Part shown: piece after piece, positions 23,873-32,825 of the stretch
Layout: every line of letters begins with the position of its first letter
How positions within the stretch are numbered: position 1 is the first letter of the stretch
NCBI GenBank assembly: GCA_934463035.1
Contig: CAKSIG010000006.1
Span: forward strand, 1-64,000
Reading direction: 5' to 3'
Origin: an uncultured Eubacteriales bacterium
Lineage (GTDB): Bacteria; Bacillota; Clostridia; Oscillospirales; Acutalibacteraceae
DNA length: 64,000 nt
Notes under the pieces: model-generated
What the model was told of the DNA's origin: nothing
The model's database searches: none
What the model saw: the letters and a program-made list of their open reading frames with translations, nothing else
Program-made: the position numbers and the translations under genes

Positions 23873-25825
23873 ATGAAAAACGGTATTCAGATTTTCGGAA
23901 ACAGAAAAGTTAAAACCGTAACGCTTTCTGCGGCTGTCATAGGTACGGGCGCGGCAGGATACAGCGCCGCATTGAACCTGTACGAAAACGGCGTGACGGA
24001 TATTGCCGTAATAACCGAGGGGGTCAATATGGGCACCTCGCGCAATACGGGCTCCGATAAGCAGACCTATTATAAACTTAATCTGAGCGGCGACTGCGCC
24101 GACAGTCCGCACGATATGGCAAAGGATCTTTTTTCATACGGCTGTGTTGACGGGGATAACGCGCTTGCCGAAGCGGCGTTGTCGGTTCCTTGCTTTATAA
24201 GGCTTTGTATGCTCGGCGTGCCGTTCCCGACAAACAGCTACGGCGAGTTTGTCGGCTATAAGACCGACCACGATCCGCGTACCAGAGCCACATCGGCAGG
24301 TCCGCTGACCTCAAAACTTATGACAGAGTGTCTGCAACGTGCTGTCAGCGAAAAGTGTATAAGGATAATTGACGGCGAACTGCTGGTATCCGTCGTAAAG
24401 GACGGCGATACCGCGGTCGGCTTTATAACCCTTAACCGCAAGGCTCAAAACGATGATGAAACATTTACGCTTTATAACTGCGCAAATATAATAATGGCTA
24501 CGGGCGGTCCTGCCGGGATATATAACGATACGGTTTATCCTCTCGGTCATACGGGAAGCAACGGCGTTGCGTTTGAAGCGGGTGCGGCAGGCAAAAACCT
24601 AACCGAATGGCAGTACGGACTCGCCTCAATAAATCCGCGGTGGAATGTTTCTGGAACATATATGCAGGTTCTTCCGAAATTTGTCTCGGTCGATTGTGAC
24701 GGGAACGAATATGAGTTCCTCGATACATATTTTAAAGACGAGGGCAAAATGCTTGATATGGTCTTTAAAAAAGGCTATGAATGGCCGTTTGACAGCCGCA
24801 AGGCGCTCAACGGTTCTTCGGTTGTTGACCTGCTTGTTTATATTGAGAAAAATATGCTCGGCAGACGGGTATATCTTGATTTTAGGGAAAACCCGTTAAA
24901 TCTTGAAGAACTTGACTATTCAAAGCTCGGAAATGAGGCGTATGAATATCTGAAAAACGCCGACGCGTGCTTCGGCAAGCCGATAGACCGTCTGCTTTAT
25001 ATGAATTCACCCGCTTATGACCTTTATCTGTCAAAGGGTGTTGACCTTAAAAAGGAAAGACTTGAAATTTCACTTTGTTCACAGCATAATAACGGCGGAA
25101 TAGACGTTGATATGTGGTGGCAAAGCTCGGTTAAGGGACTGTTTGTAATAGGCGAGGCGGCAGGTACACACGGAATTTACCGACCCGGCGGAAGCGCGCT
25201 TAACGCAGGTCAGGTCGGCGCCGCAAGAGCCGCGCTTTATATAAGCCGCAGCACTTCTCCCGAAACGGATTGCGAGAAATTTGCGGCGGTTTCGCAGAAA
25301 TACATAGACGGGGTGTTTGAATTTGCCGACGGCATACTGTCCGACAGTTCAAATGTAAAACAAATACGTGCGCAAAGCACCGCCGATATGGATAAATTTG
25401 CGGGCGCCATAAGGAAAGCCGAGCTGCTGTCTGATTTCAGGCTCCGCCTTGCAAAATCGGTTAAAAACGCCTGTGCAATTATCAAAATTAAAGATAAAAG
25501 CGAGCTGTTTTCAGCTTTTAAAGCAAGAGAAATGCTCATAAGCCAGCTTGTTTATGTTTCCGCAATGGAAAGCTATACCGAAAACGGCGGTAAAACGCGC
25601 GGTTCAGCGCTCTATTATTCGGAAAACGGCGAAAAGCCCGACGGTATTGACGAAATTTTCCGCTTTGAAGCAGACGATGGCTCACAAAACGGCAAAGTAC
25701 AGCTTGTAAGGTATAATAACGGCGAGTGCGAAATCAGTATAAGGTCGGTTCGCCCATTGCCCGAGGGCGGCGGATTTTTTGAAAACGTCTGGCGCGAATA
25801 CCGCGAAATTAACGGAATTAAATAA
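23873..25825 (+). CDS. FAD-dependent oxidoreductase (fumarate reductase/aspartate oxidase-like flavoprotein)
   Basis: The protein (650 residues) has the FAD dinucleotide-binding motif AAVIGTGAAGYSAALNL near residue 21, SRNTGSDKQTYYKL, the middle motif NIIMATGGPAG, GHTGSNGVAFEAGA, and the C-terminal flavin motif LFVIGEAAGTHGIYRPGGS. This order is that of the fumarate reductase/succinate dehydrogenase/L-aspartate oxidase flavoproteins. The capping domain is larger and unlike the known enzymes, so the substrate may be a different unsaturated or hydroxylated acid. No signal peptide is visible. It starts two bases after the SDR. Confidence 0.85.
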   Translation: MKNGIQIFGNRKVKTVTLSAAVIGTGAAGYSAALNLYENGVTDIAVITEGVNMGTSRNTGSDKQTYYKLNLSGDCADSPHDMAKDLFSYGCVDGDNALAEAALSVPCFIRLCMLGVPFPTNSYGEFVGYKTDHDPRTRATSAGPLTSKLMTECLQRAVSEKCIRIIDGELLVSVVKDGDTAVGFITLNRKAQNDDETFTLYNCANIIMATGGPAGIYNDTVYPLGHTGSNGVAFEAGAAGKNLTEWQYGLASINPRWNVSGTYMQVLPKFVSVDCDGNEYEFLDTYFKDEGKMLDMVFKKGYEWPFDSRKALNGSSVVDLLVYIEKNMLGRRVYLDFRENPLNLEELDYSKLGNEAYEYLKNADACFGKPIDRLLYMNSPAYDLYLSKGVDLKKERLEISLCSQHNNGGIDVDMWWQSSVKGLFVIGEAAGTHGIYRPGGSALNAGQVGAARAALYISRSTSPETDCEKFAAVSQKYIDGVFEFADGILSDSSNVKQIRAQSTADMDKFAGAIRKAELLSDFRLRLAKSVKNACAIIKIKDKSELFSAFKAREMLISQLVYVSAMESYTENGGKTRGSALYYSENGEKPDGIDEIFRFEADDGSQNGKVQLVRYNNGECEISIRSVRPLPEGGGFFENVWREYREINGIK

Positions 25826-25830
25826 TATTA

Positions 25831-25866
25831 AAGATTGAACCCGATTTTATCGGGTTCAATCTTTTT
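25831..25866. terminator. Bidirectional terminator, convergent genes
   Basis: AAGATTGAACCCGA and TCGGGTTCAATCTT form a 14-bp stem with a four-base loop, followed by TTTT on the plus strand and A-rich flanks on the other. It overlaps the stop codon of the minus-strand histidine kinase gene. Confidence 0.93.
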
Positions 25867-27541
25867 TGCGCTCTTTTTTCGGCAGGGTGAGGGTTATTTC
25901 GGTTTTCTCATCGCCGCTTTTGATGTCGGTTATGCCGTAGCTTTCGCCGAAAAGCAGTATCGTTCTCAACTGAACGTTTTGCAGTCCCACGTGTCCGCGC
26001 GGAACGTCTCTGTTTGTTTTAAGCGAATTTAACAGTTCTTCAACCGTTTCCTTTTCAATGGGTCTGCCGTTGTTGGCAATTTTTATTATCAGGTTTTGCT
26101 GTGTTTCCGAAATGCCTATTTGTATCCATTGGTCGGTTCTGCGCGGGTGAAAACCGTGCGAAAATATATTTTCAAGTATAGGTTGAAGCGTGAATTTTAA
26201 AAGCAGATAATTCTCTGTCTGCGGTTCAACGTCCCAATAGACCTCAAAACGGTTTTTATACCTGTTTTGCATAAGCTGTAAATAACATTTCGACAGTTCT
26301 ATTTCGCCCTTTACCGTGCTGAAAATATCATTCTGGCGGACGCTTTGGTTAATTATCGTCGACAGCAGAACAAGGCTGTTTTCTATCGGATTGTTCATAC
26401 CGAGCTGCTCAACTGAAACCTGTTTTACGTTTTCAAGCGTGTTCATAACAAAATGCGGACTTATCTGCATTTGCAGAACCTGCGTTTGCGCCTGTTGCAG
26501 TTTGGTTATGTTTTCCTCTAACCTTTCGGAAAGCTGTTCGTTGTGTTTAAGCGTTGCTTCTATATTGTCGTTTATAAACTTTACGTCGTTTTCGTACTCG
26601 CCCATATTGTACGGCAGATGGTATCTGAATGTTTCAACGATATTTTTTATCGGTTCATACGTTTTTTTGATAAAGTAAAACGTAACGATTATCGCAAACA
26701 TTAAGAACATAATGCCGACAAGCACCGTGCCCATAGCCGACCAGAAATAGTCCGAAAAATAGCGGGATTTCGGGATAACGGTAAACATCTTCATATCGGA
26801 AAAGTTGTCCTGGGATACGGAGACATAGTAGCTGCTGTTTCTGAAAAACTCGCCGTTTTCATTGCCTGCTACGCTTTCCTTATCAATGCCGTAAAGGCTG
26901 TATAGGTTTTCCCCGATTTTGGTATGGTCCTTCGCGAGTATTACCGTGCCGTCATTTGCGGTCAGGTATCCGTCGTCGTCAAGCGTTACGTTCGCTATTG
27001 ACCTTAAATCAAGATATATGCGTATGCTGAGATTGTTTTCGGGAGAGGTTTTTTCAAATCTCAGCCAATACGCATTGTTTACCCTGCACAGCACGACGTC
27101 GGCAGACATAAACGTTCCCGCGCTTACGGTTGACTCAATTCTCGCCTCGTTTGAAAATTGATTTATCGAAAAATCGTTGCTTGAAAGATTTATGCCCGCA
27201 ATGTGTGAATTGGCACGCATTATCGCCGTTATGTTGTTTGAGTAGATGCGCTGCTGCCAGAGCTTTGCGCTTGTGTCAAGCTGATCGGTGGGAATGTATT
27301 GCAGCTCGGAAATATAGAACATATACTGCGTAAGCTGTTCAAAATAATCCGAGGTCTGCAAAAGCGACCTTGTCGAACGCCCCGTTTCAAAGGTTCTGAT
27401 ATTCCGCCTGATATTGAAGTTTGAAAATATTGCGATTGCCGCCGTAAGCAGGGACACCAAGACAAACAGCGAAAGGGAAGTGAACGCAAGTATCCTTTTG
27501 TAATACTGCTGTGATGATTTGCCCGATTGTTTTATACGCAT
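25856..27541 (-). CDS. YesM-type sensor histidine kinase
   Basis: This protein of 561 residues has two membrane segments (about 17-37 and 281-304) around a large extracellular sensor domain. A HAMP-like linker, the His_kinase motif QMQISPHFVMNTLENV and a HATPase domain (LQPILENIFSHGF, IKIANNGRPI, GHVGLQNVQLR) follow. YesM kinases respond to extracellular saccharides or solutes bound by lipoproteins. ATG 27541 is chosen because AGGAG lies eight bases upstream. It is cotranscribed after the response regulator gene, nine bases away, and divergent from the polysaccharide operon it probably controls. Confidence 0.92.
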   Translation of the reverse strand: MRIKQSGKSSQQYYKRILAFTSLSLFVLVSLLTAAIAIFSNFNIRRNIRTFETGRSTRSLLQTSDYFEQLTQYMFYISELQYIPTDQLDTSAKLWQQRIYSNNITAIMRANSHIAGINLSSNDFSINQFSNEARIESTVSAGTFMSADVVLCRVNNAYWLRFEKTSPENNLSIRIYLDLRSIANVTLDDDGYLTANDGTVILAKDHTKIGENLYSLYGIDKESVAGNENGEFFRNSSYYVSVSQDNFSDMKMFTVIPKSRYFSDYFWSAMGTVLVGIMFLMFAIIVTFYFIKKTYEPIKNIVETFRYHLPYNMGEYENDVKFINDNIEATLKHNEQLSERLEENITKLQQAQTQVLQMQISPHFVMNTLENVKQVSVEQLGMNNPIENSLVLLSTIINQSVRQNDIFSTVKGEIELSKCYLQLMQNRYKNRFEVYWDVEPQTENYLLLKFTLQPILENIFSHGFHPRRTDQWIQIGISETQQNLIIKIANNGRPIEKETVEELLNSLKTNRDVPRGHVGLQNVQLRTILLFGESYGITDIKSGDEKTEITLTLPKKERKKD

Positions 27542-27555
27542 AGCCAAGGCTCCTG

Positions 27556-28935
27556 TCAGTTTGTGTTCCTGTACTGCGTGGGAGACATACCCGCATAATT
27601 TCCGAATACCTTGCGGAAATAGGCAGGATAGTTATAACCCACCTTTTGGCATATTTCCTGAATACTGTCGTCTGTGGTCCTTAAAAGCTCCTTTGCTTTT
27701 TCCATTCTAAGTTTAAGCAGATATGATGAAAAATTCGCGGAAAGTTCCTTTTTAAACAGCTTGCCGAGGTGGCTCGGAGAAAGCCCCAAAGCGTCGGCAA
27801 GGGTGTAAAGAGAAAAATTGCTGTCCTGATAGTGCTGTTTTGAATACTGCACCGCGCGTTTGATATTAATGCTGTCGCTCTCGGTAACGGATATTCTGAA
27901 AGGCAGCTCGTTTATCGCCTTTTTGACCTCTTTAAAATCGCTTTTTTCGGTGATTTTGGGGTCTCTGTCTATCGGCATACCTAATGAGTTCAGGCAGCGG
28001 ATAATGTTTTCATAAAGCGAAAACAGATTTTTCTGCTCATAGCGCGACGTTACCGTTTTCAGGTAGGCGGAGGATAGGTTGGCGTCGTCGATAATCTCAG
28101 AAAGATGCTCGCAGATAACAGCATACCGCCTGCCGTCTGCCCATACGTTTATGTTTTCAAAGCGTACCGTTCTGACGCTGAGCGCCAAGCCGAGATTTAT
28201 ATACGCCGATTTTACAAAATCTTCCGTTGCGGCGTCGGGAAGACTGTCCTTGCATACCGCAAGGAAAACAAACTGATTGTTGGATACATTGAGGAAAAAT
28301 ACGCTGTATTCGGGACAGTCAAACTCTCCGCAGTCGGCGGCAAACTGTTTCAACTTGTCTAAATCGGCGTCTGTTGCCTCAAAGTGATAATGTATCTCAA
28401 AAATACGGTACTGTGTAAGCGGTTTCGGCTTTAAATATTCAAATATGTGTACGGCATAGTCGGGCGATTCGCTGTCCTGATATATGCCTTTTAACGATTT
28501 TCGCAAAAGCTCCCAATTATGAAGCAGCTTTTGCGAAATTTCTATATCTATCTCAGCCTGAGATTTTATCCTTTCACAAACGGAATTTAAGTTGTCGATA
28601 AGCAGGGAGGATTTAAACGGCTTGCATATAAGAAAATCCACGTGGTGGTCAATAGCCGTCTTTGCGTATTCAAATTCCTGATACGCGGTTACAAGAATAA
28701 TGTGCGTACCCAAGGCACTTTTTTGCAGATAATCGCTTGTTTCCGTCCAACTGCGCCCGGGCATACGGAAATCGGTGATAACTATGTCCACCGTGTGCGA
28801 TGTGACATACTGATACAACTCGTCGCCGTCATAGAATATTCCGCAGATTTTTATATTGGGGCAGTTGTCCTCAATTATTCGTTTTATGCCCTCGCAGATC
28901 ACAAAGTCGTCATCGGCAATTACAACGGAAAACAT
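27556..28935 (-). CDS. YesN-type response regulator with AraC DNA-binding domain
   Basis: The protein (459 residues) has a receiver domain with acidic pocket ADDD and phospho-acceptor Asp in DIVITDFRMPG, and Lys in ICKPFKSS. A poorly conserved middle follows. The C-terminal AraC domain has FSLYTLADALGLSPSHLGKL and IQEICQKVGYNYPAYFRKVF. It pairs with the downstream YesM kinase. Such regulators activate adjacent polysaccharide operons, and the divergent operon starting at 29140 is the obvious target. Confidence 0.93.
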   Translation of the reverse strand: MFSVVIADDDFVICEGIKRIIEDNCPNIKICGIFYDGDELYQYVTSHTVDIVITDFRMPGRSWTETSDYLQKSALGTHIILVTAYQEFEYAKTAIDHHVDFLICKPFKSSLLIDNLNSVCERIKSQAEIDIEISQKLLHNWELLRKSLKGIYQDSESPDYAVHIFEYLKPKPLTQYRIFEIHYHFEATDADLDKLKQFAADCGEFDCPEYSVFFLNVSNNQFVFLAVCKDSLPDAATEDFVKSAYINLGLALSVRTVRFENINVWADGRRYAVICEHLSEIIDDANLSSAYLKTVTSRYEQKNLFSLYENIIRCLNSLGMPIDRDPKITEKSDFKEVKKAINELPFRISVTESDSINIKRAVQYSKQHYQDSNFSLYTLADALGLSPSHLGKLFKKELSANFSSYLLKLRMEKAKELLRTTDDSIQEICQKVGYNYPAYFRKVFGNYAGMSPTQYRNTN

Positions 28936-29051
28936 TCAATACTCCTCCTGCAATTATTCGCTATGTATATTATGTAGACATATTAACGACAAGTCAAGTA
29001 AAAATATGGTTAAATCACCGAAAAGTATGCGGTCAAACTCTTTTTTATACG

Positions 29052-29080
29052 TTTTCAATATGCACAAAGTCAACTATAAT
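29052..29080 (+). promoter_or_regulatory. Possible promoter of the polysaccharide operon
   Basis: TTTTCA (29052-29057), a 17-base spacer and a perfect TATAAT (29075-29080) lie 60 bases before the first start codon. The weak -35 element would suit an activator such as the YesN regulator. Confidence 0.5.
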
Positions 29081-29139
29081 TATACTGTAAGAAAAGCACA
29101 AAAACCAAAAATATAAAAAGATTTGAAAGCGGTGTTGGA

Positions 29140-30996
29140 ATGGTAAAAAACGTAAGACGGCATTTACTTTTAAAAGCGGTGTCTTTTACCGCTGTTTTAA
29201 GTGTAATTGCGGGAATGTTTGCGGCAAACCTTTGTGCGTCAGCCGCCGCATACAACGGAAAGGGAACCAAGAAGGACCCTTACCTTGTGCAAAATTTTGA
29301 ACAGTTGCAGGGAATGAGGGACAATCTGTCCGCTCACTACAAGCTGGACAACACCATAGACTGTTCGGGCAAAACGCTCAGCCCCATAGGCAATCTTAAC
29401 ACCCCGTTTACGGGCAGTTTTACGTGCGACGCCGATTCGGACGGAACTCCGAAATATGCGATAATGAATTTGAGCGTGTCGGTAGCCTTCGGCAACTACG
29501 TAAAGAACAAATCAGGCTGGGAAGCGGGTCTGTTCGGCTGCACAAGCGGAGCGTCGATAACAAACATCGCGGTTATAAACTGCAATATATCGAGCGAGGT
29601 TTTGGGACTTAACCAGATGAATGCGGATTGGAGCCGCAACCCCGGTCAGGACGAGCAGGCAACGGCGGCGCTTATCGGTATTGCGAAGAAAACGACCGTA
29701 AAGGGCTGTATGTCTTCGGGAAATATCAATTCAAAGTCGAACCACTGCGGCGGACTGATAGGACGCGCAGACAACTGCGACATCAGCTATTCGTATTCCA
29801 CCGCCACCGTCACTTCGAGCGGACTTTGGTGCCACGGCGGACTTATAGGAACGTTTGAAAGCGGTTCGGTTAAATTTTCTTATTCAACAGGCGCGGTCAA
29901 GTCTTTGGCTTCAAGCGTAGGCGGACTTATAGGTTCGGCTTCCGGAAGTATAAGCGACTGTTATTCGACGGGAAGTGTCGGAACGGGCGCAAGACCGCCT
30001 GAATACGGCTCTCTCTACGGTTTCGGCGATACAAGACCCGAACCGAAATCCTGCAAGAACAGCTTTGCCTTGGGTGCGGTAACGGGACTGTCGGACGCAC
30101 CGACAGCGGCAACCAACGCCGACAACTGCTACATATTAAACAGCGCGGGCTGTGCGCAAAAGGGATTTCAGCCTGCTTCGCAGTCGGAGATAAACGCAAA
30201 GTTCGGTTCGCTTTCAGGCTGGAAGATGAACGGTTCTGCCCCGACGATAGCCGATATAGCGGTTATTTCGGATACTTCAAGATATACTCCGCGCCAGATA
30301 ACCGATACGCCGACGGCGGAAAACAACAACACCGCAGGCGGTGACAGCGCTTCTCAGACGGACACCGAAAGTACAGCGGAAGAAACGGTTAAAATGACCG
30401 CCGCCGAGCTTACCGACGAGGTCAACAAGCTCGCTGAAAAGCTGATGAACAAAAACGAGCTTTCCGAAAAAGAGGCTTTCAGGGTGCTTGAACTCAAAAA
30501 GGTCTACGAGGATATGGACGAAAGCGAGCGCACTCAGGTGGAGTCGTTCACGGTCAAAAGTCTTGATATGCTTTATGAGGAATCGATAAACCGACTTATC
30601 GTGATACTCACAGAGGAAATAGAAAAACTCCCCGAACCCGATAAGGTAACGGCGGAAAATGCCGAACAGGTATTAAATGTATATGAAAAGTTCCAAAAAC
30701 TTCCCGAGGACGTCCGAGAGAACTTTTCAAAGAAGAATTTGGATAAATTAGAGGCTTGCTACAAAAAGGCAAAGGAATTTGAGGGCGTTTCAATAGTCAC
30801 CCAAAAGGTGTCAAACGGATTCGGCGCTCTTGAATGGACGCTCACGGCTCTGCTCGGACTGCTCAATCTTGCGGCGCTCGGCGGCGTGGGTTATATGGTA
30901 TTCCTTAATGTAAAAACCTCTAAACAAATAAAAAAGCTGACCGCCGATTCCGACGCAGCGGATACAGAAAGCGAGGAATTTTCAACCGATGAATAA
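29140..30996 (+). CDS. Membrane-anchored surface protein with GLUG-type repeats
   Basis: The protein (618 residues) has a signal peptide ending near ASAAA (residue 37). A beta-rich region contains at least three GGLIG repeats of the GLUG type (for example SNHCGGLIGRADNC and LWCHGGLIGTFESG). An acidic Thr/Ser linker, a helical spacer (KLPEDVRENFSKKNLDKLEA) and one C-terminal membrane segment (about 565-588) with a short cytoplasmic tail follow. There is no LPXTG. GLUG repeats occur in adhesins and glycan-binding surface proteins. It overlaps the permease gene start by eight bases and leads the operon, so a substrate-capturing or sensor-partner role is likely. Confidence 0.8.
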   Translation: MVKNVRRHLLLKAVSFTAVLSVIAGMFAANLCASAAAYNGKGTKKDPYLVQNFEQLQGMRDNLSAHYKLDNTIDCSGKTLSPIGNLNTPFTGSFTCDADSDGTPKYAIMNLSVSVAFGNYVKNKSGWEAGLFGCTSGASITNIAVINCNISSEVLGLNQMNADWSRNPGQDEQATAALIGIAKKTTVKGCMSSGNINSKSNHCGGLIGRADNCDISYSYSTATVTSSGLWCHGGLIGTFESGSVKFSYSTGAVKSLASSVGGLIGSASGSISDCYSTGSVGTGARPPEYGSLYGFGDTRPEPKSCKNSFALGAVTGLSDAPTAATNADNCYILNSAGCAQKGFQPASQSEINAKFGSLSGWKMNGSAPTIADIAVISDTSRYTPRQITDTPTAENNNTAGGDSASQTDTESTAEETVKMTAAELTDEVNKLAEKLMNKNELSEKEAFRVLELKKVYEDMDESERTQVESFTVKSLDMLYEESINRLIVILTEEIEKLPEPDKVTAENAEQVLNVYEKFQKLPEDVRENFSKKNLDKLEACYKKAKEFEGVSIVTQKVSNGFGALEWTLTALLGLLNLAALGGVGYMVFLNVKTSKQIKKLTADSDAADTESEEFSTDE

Positions 30997-31924
30997 CAGC
31001 ACTTCTCCGCTTGTTAAGAGAAAGGGTAAATTTAAAAGGAATCTACCGTATTTCTTAATAGCGTTACCTTCAATCGTATATTTACTTATATTCAACTATG
31101 TTCCTATGTACGGCGTGATAATCGCATTTAAGGATTACAGCTATGCAAAGGGAATAATGGGAAGCCGCTGGGCGGGACTTAAACACTTTGAATACTTCTT
31201 TACTTCAAACGACGCGTTCAGGGTTCTCAGAAACACAATACTTTACAGCTTAGCCGACCTATTAATTATAGGATTGTTCGTTGCAATGCTTATGGCAATT
31301 CTTCTGTATGAGATAAACTCAAAAGCGTGCAACAAGATATACCAAACGGCAATATTGCTTCCGTTCTATCTTTCGTGGGTTGTTATTGCGGGTATAGTAA
31401 CGCTGTTCCTTAACCATTCGAGCGGTTTTATAAATCAACTGCTGACAACGCTCGGATTTGAAAGAATACTGTGGTACACGCAGGCTAAATATTGGCCTTT
31501 CATACTTATAATCGCGAAAATGTGGCGTGAAGCGGGAATGGCGAGCCTATATTTCTATTCCGCAATAATCAGTATAGACACGGGACTTTTCGAGGCGGCT
31601 TCGCTTGACGGTGCCGGACGTTTGAAACAGATATGGTACGTAACGATACCCGAGCTTGCGCCTATGGCGTGTATGGTTCTTATTTCGAGGCTCGGCGGCA
31701 TACTTTCGTCGGAACTCGGACTGTTCTACAACGTAACGCTTGATAACGGATTGCTGTATCCCACGACCGACGTTTTGTCCACCTATCTTTACAGAGGACT
31801 TGCAAGCGGCAGTTTCAGCGCAACCGCGGCTGTCGGACTGTTTACATCGGTAGTCGGTATAGCTATGACGCTTATCACCAACGGAATAATCAAAAAAATC
31901 AATTCGGAAAACGCTTTGTATTAA
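30989..31924 (+). CDS. Polysaccharide ABC transporter permease, LplB type
   Basis: The protein (311 residues) has six membrane segments after a basic N-terminus. The signature RNLPYFLIALPSIVYLLIFN and MYGVIIAFKDY are typical of the LplB/YtcP permeases, and the EAA loop reads EAASLDGAGRLKQIWYVTIP. It forms the membrane channel of an oligosaccharide importer with the next gene product. Confidence 0.94.
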   Translation: MNNSTSPLVKRKGKFKRNLPYFLIALPSIVYLLIFNYVPMYGVIIAFKDYSYAKGIMGSRWAGLKHFEYFFTSNDAFRVLRNTILYSLADLLIIGLFVAMLMAILLYEINSKACNKIYQTAILLPFYLSWVVIAGIVTLFLNHSSGFINQLLTTLGFERILWYTQAKYWPFILIIAKMWREAGMASLYFYSAIISIDTGLFEAASLDGAGRLKQIWYVTIPELAPMACMVLISRLGGILSSELGLFYNVTLDNGLLYPTTDVLSTYLYRGLASGSFSATAAVGLFTSVVGIAMTLITNGIIKKINSENALY

Positions 31925-31936
31925 GGGGGTGGGTAA

Positions 31937-32806
31937 ATGAATAATAACAAAGGTCTTACGGTATTTGCCCACATCTTTTACATAATAGTTACGCTGTGCG
32001 TAGCGTTCCCGCTTTTCGCGGCGGTAATGGTTTCGTTCTCAACCGAAAAGGACGTTGTAACATACGGATTTCAGCTTATTCCGCGGCATTTTACAACCGC
32101 CGCCTACGATATGGTCTTTTCAAAGGCGGGCGGTGTTATAAGAGCGGTTATCGTAACGATAGTTTCGGCGCTTGCAAGCTCGGCTCTGCTGGTTCTGCTT
32201 ACCGCTTCGTTCGCTTATGTATTGACGCAGCCGAAATTTGAATACCGCAAGCTGCTAACGGTATTCTTCCTTATTCCGATGTTCTTCAACGGCGGACTTA
32301 TTCCTACATATATACTTGTAACTCAATATCTGCACATGGGCAATACATTCTTGGTTTACGTATTTTTAGGATTGTTCAATTTCGGAAACGTTCTGCTGTT
32401 GCGCGCGAGTTTCCAACAGGTTCCGAAAGAGCTTTTGGAATCGGCACAGATAGACGGAGCAAATCAGGTCATAGTTTTCTTTAAAATAATGATTCCGCTG
32501 AGCGCTTCAATGATTGCGATGATATTCTGTATGAACCTGTTGGGACGTTGGAACGACTTTCAGACGAGTCTTTACTATATAGATAACCCTAATCTGTATA
32601 CAATACAGTATTTGCTGCAACTAACGCTGCAAGACGTGCAAACTACCAATCAGACTTATGCCGAGGTGGTAGGATACGAGATGCAGCCTTCGCTTACACT
32701 TCAATACGCGATGTCGATGGTTGCGGCGGTACCCGTATTTATAGCATTTCCGTTTATGCAAAAATATTTTTCAAAGGGCATAACAGTCGGCTCGGTCAAG
32801 GGCTGA
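31937..32806 (+). CDS. Carbohydrate ABC transporter permease, YtcP/LplC type
   Basis: The protein (289 residues) has six membrane segments and the EAA-type loop ESAQIDGANQVIVFFKIMIP. It is the second permease of the same importer. No ATP-binding gene is in the operon; such systems usually share a housekeeping MsmX-type ATPase encoded elsewhere. Confidence 0.94.
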   Translation: MNNNKGLTVFAHIFYIIVTLCVAFPLFAAVMVSFSTEKDVVTYGFQLIPRHFTTAAYDMVFSKAGGVIRAVIVTIVSALASSALLVLLTASFAYVLTQPKFEYRKLLTVFFLIPMFFNGGLIPTYILVTQYLHMGNTFLVYVFLGLFNFGNVLLLRASFQQVPKELLESAQIDGANQVIVFFKIMIPLSASMIAMIFCMNLLGRWNDFQTSLYYIDNPNLYTIQYLLQLTLQDVQTTNQTYAEVVGYEMQPSLTLQYAMSMVAAVPVFIAFPFMQKYFSKGITVGSVKG

Positions 32807-32825
32807 TATAAAAAGGAGGATATAT

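Noticed and set aside
29140..30996. Sortase-anchored (LPXTG) surface protein
   Set aside because: The C-terminus has a membrane helix followed by a long charged tail, with no LPXTG motif before it.
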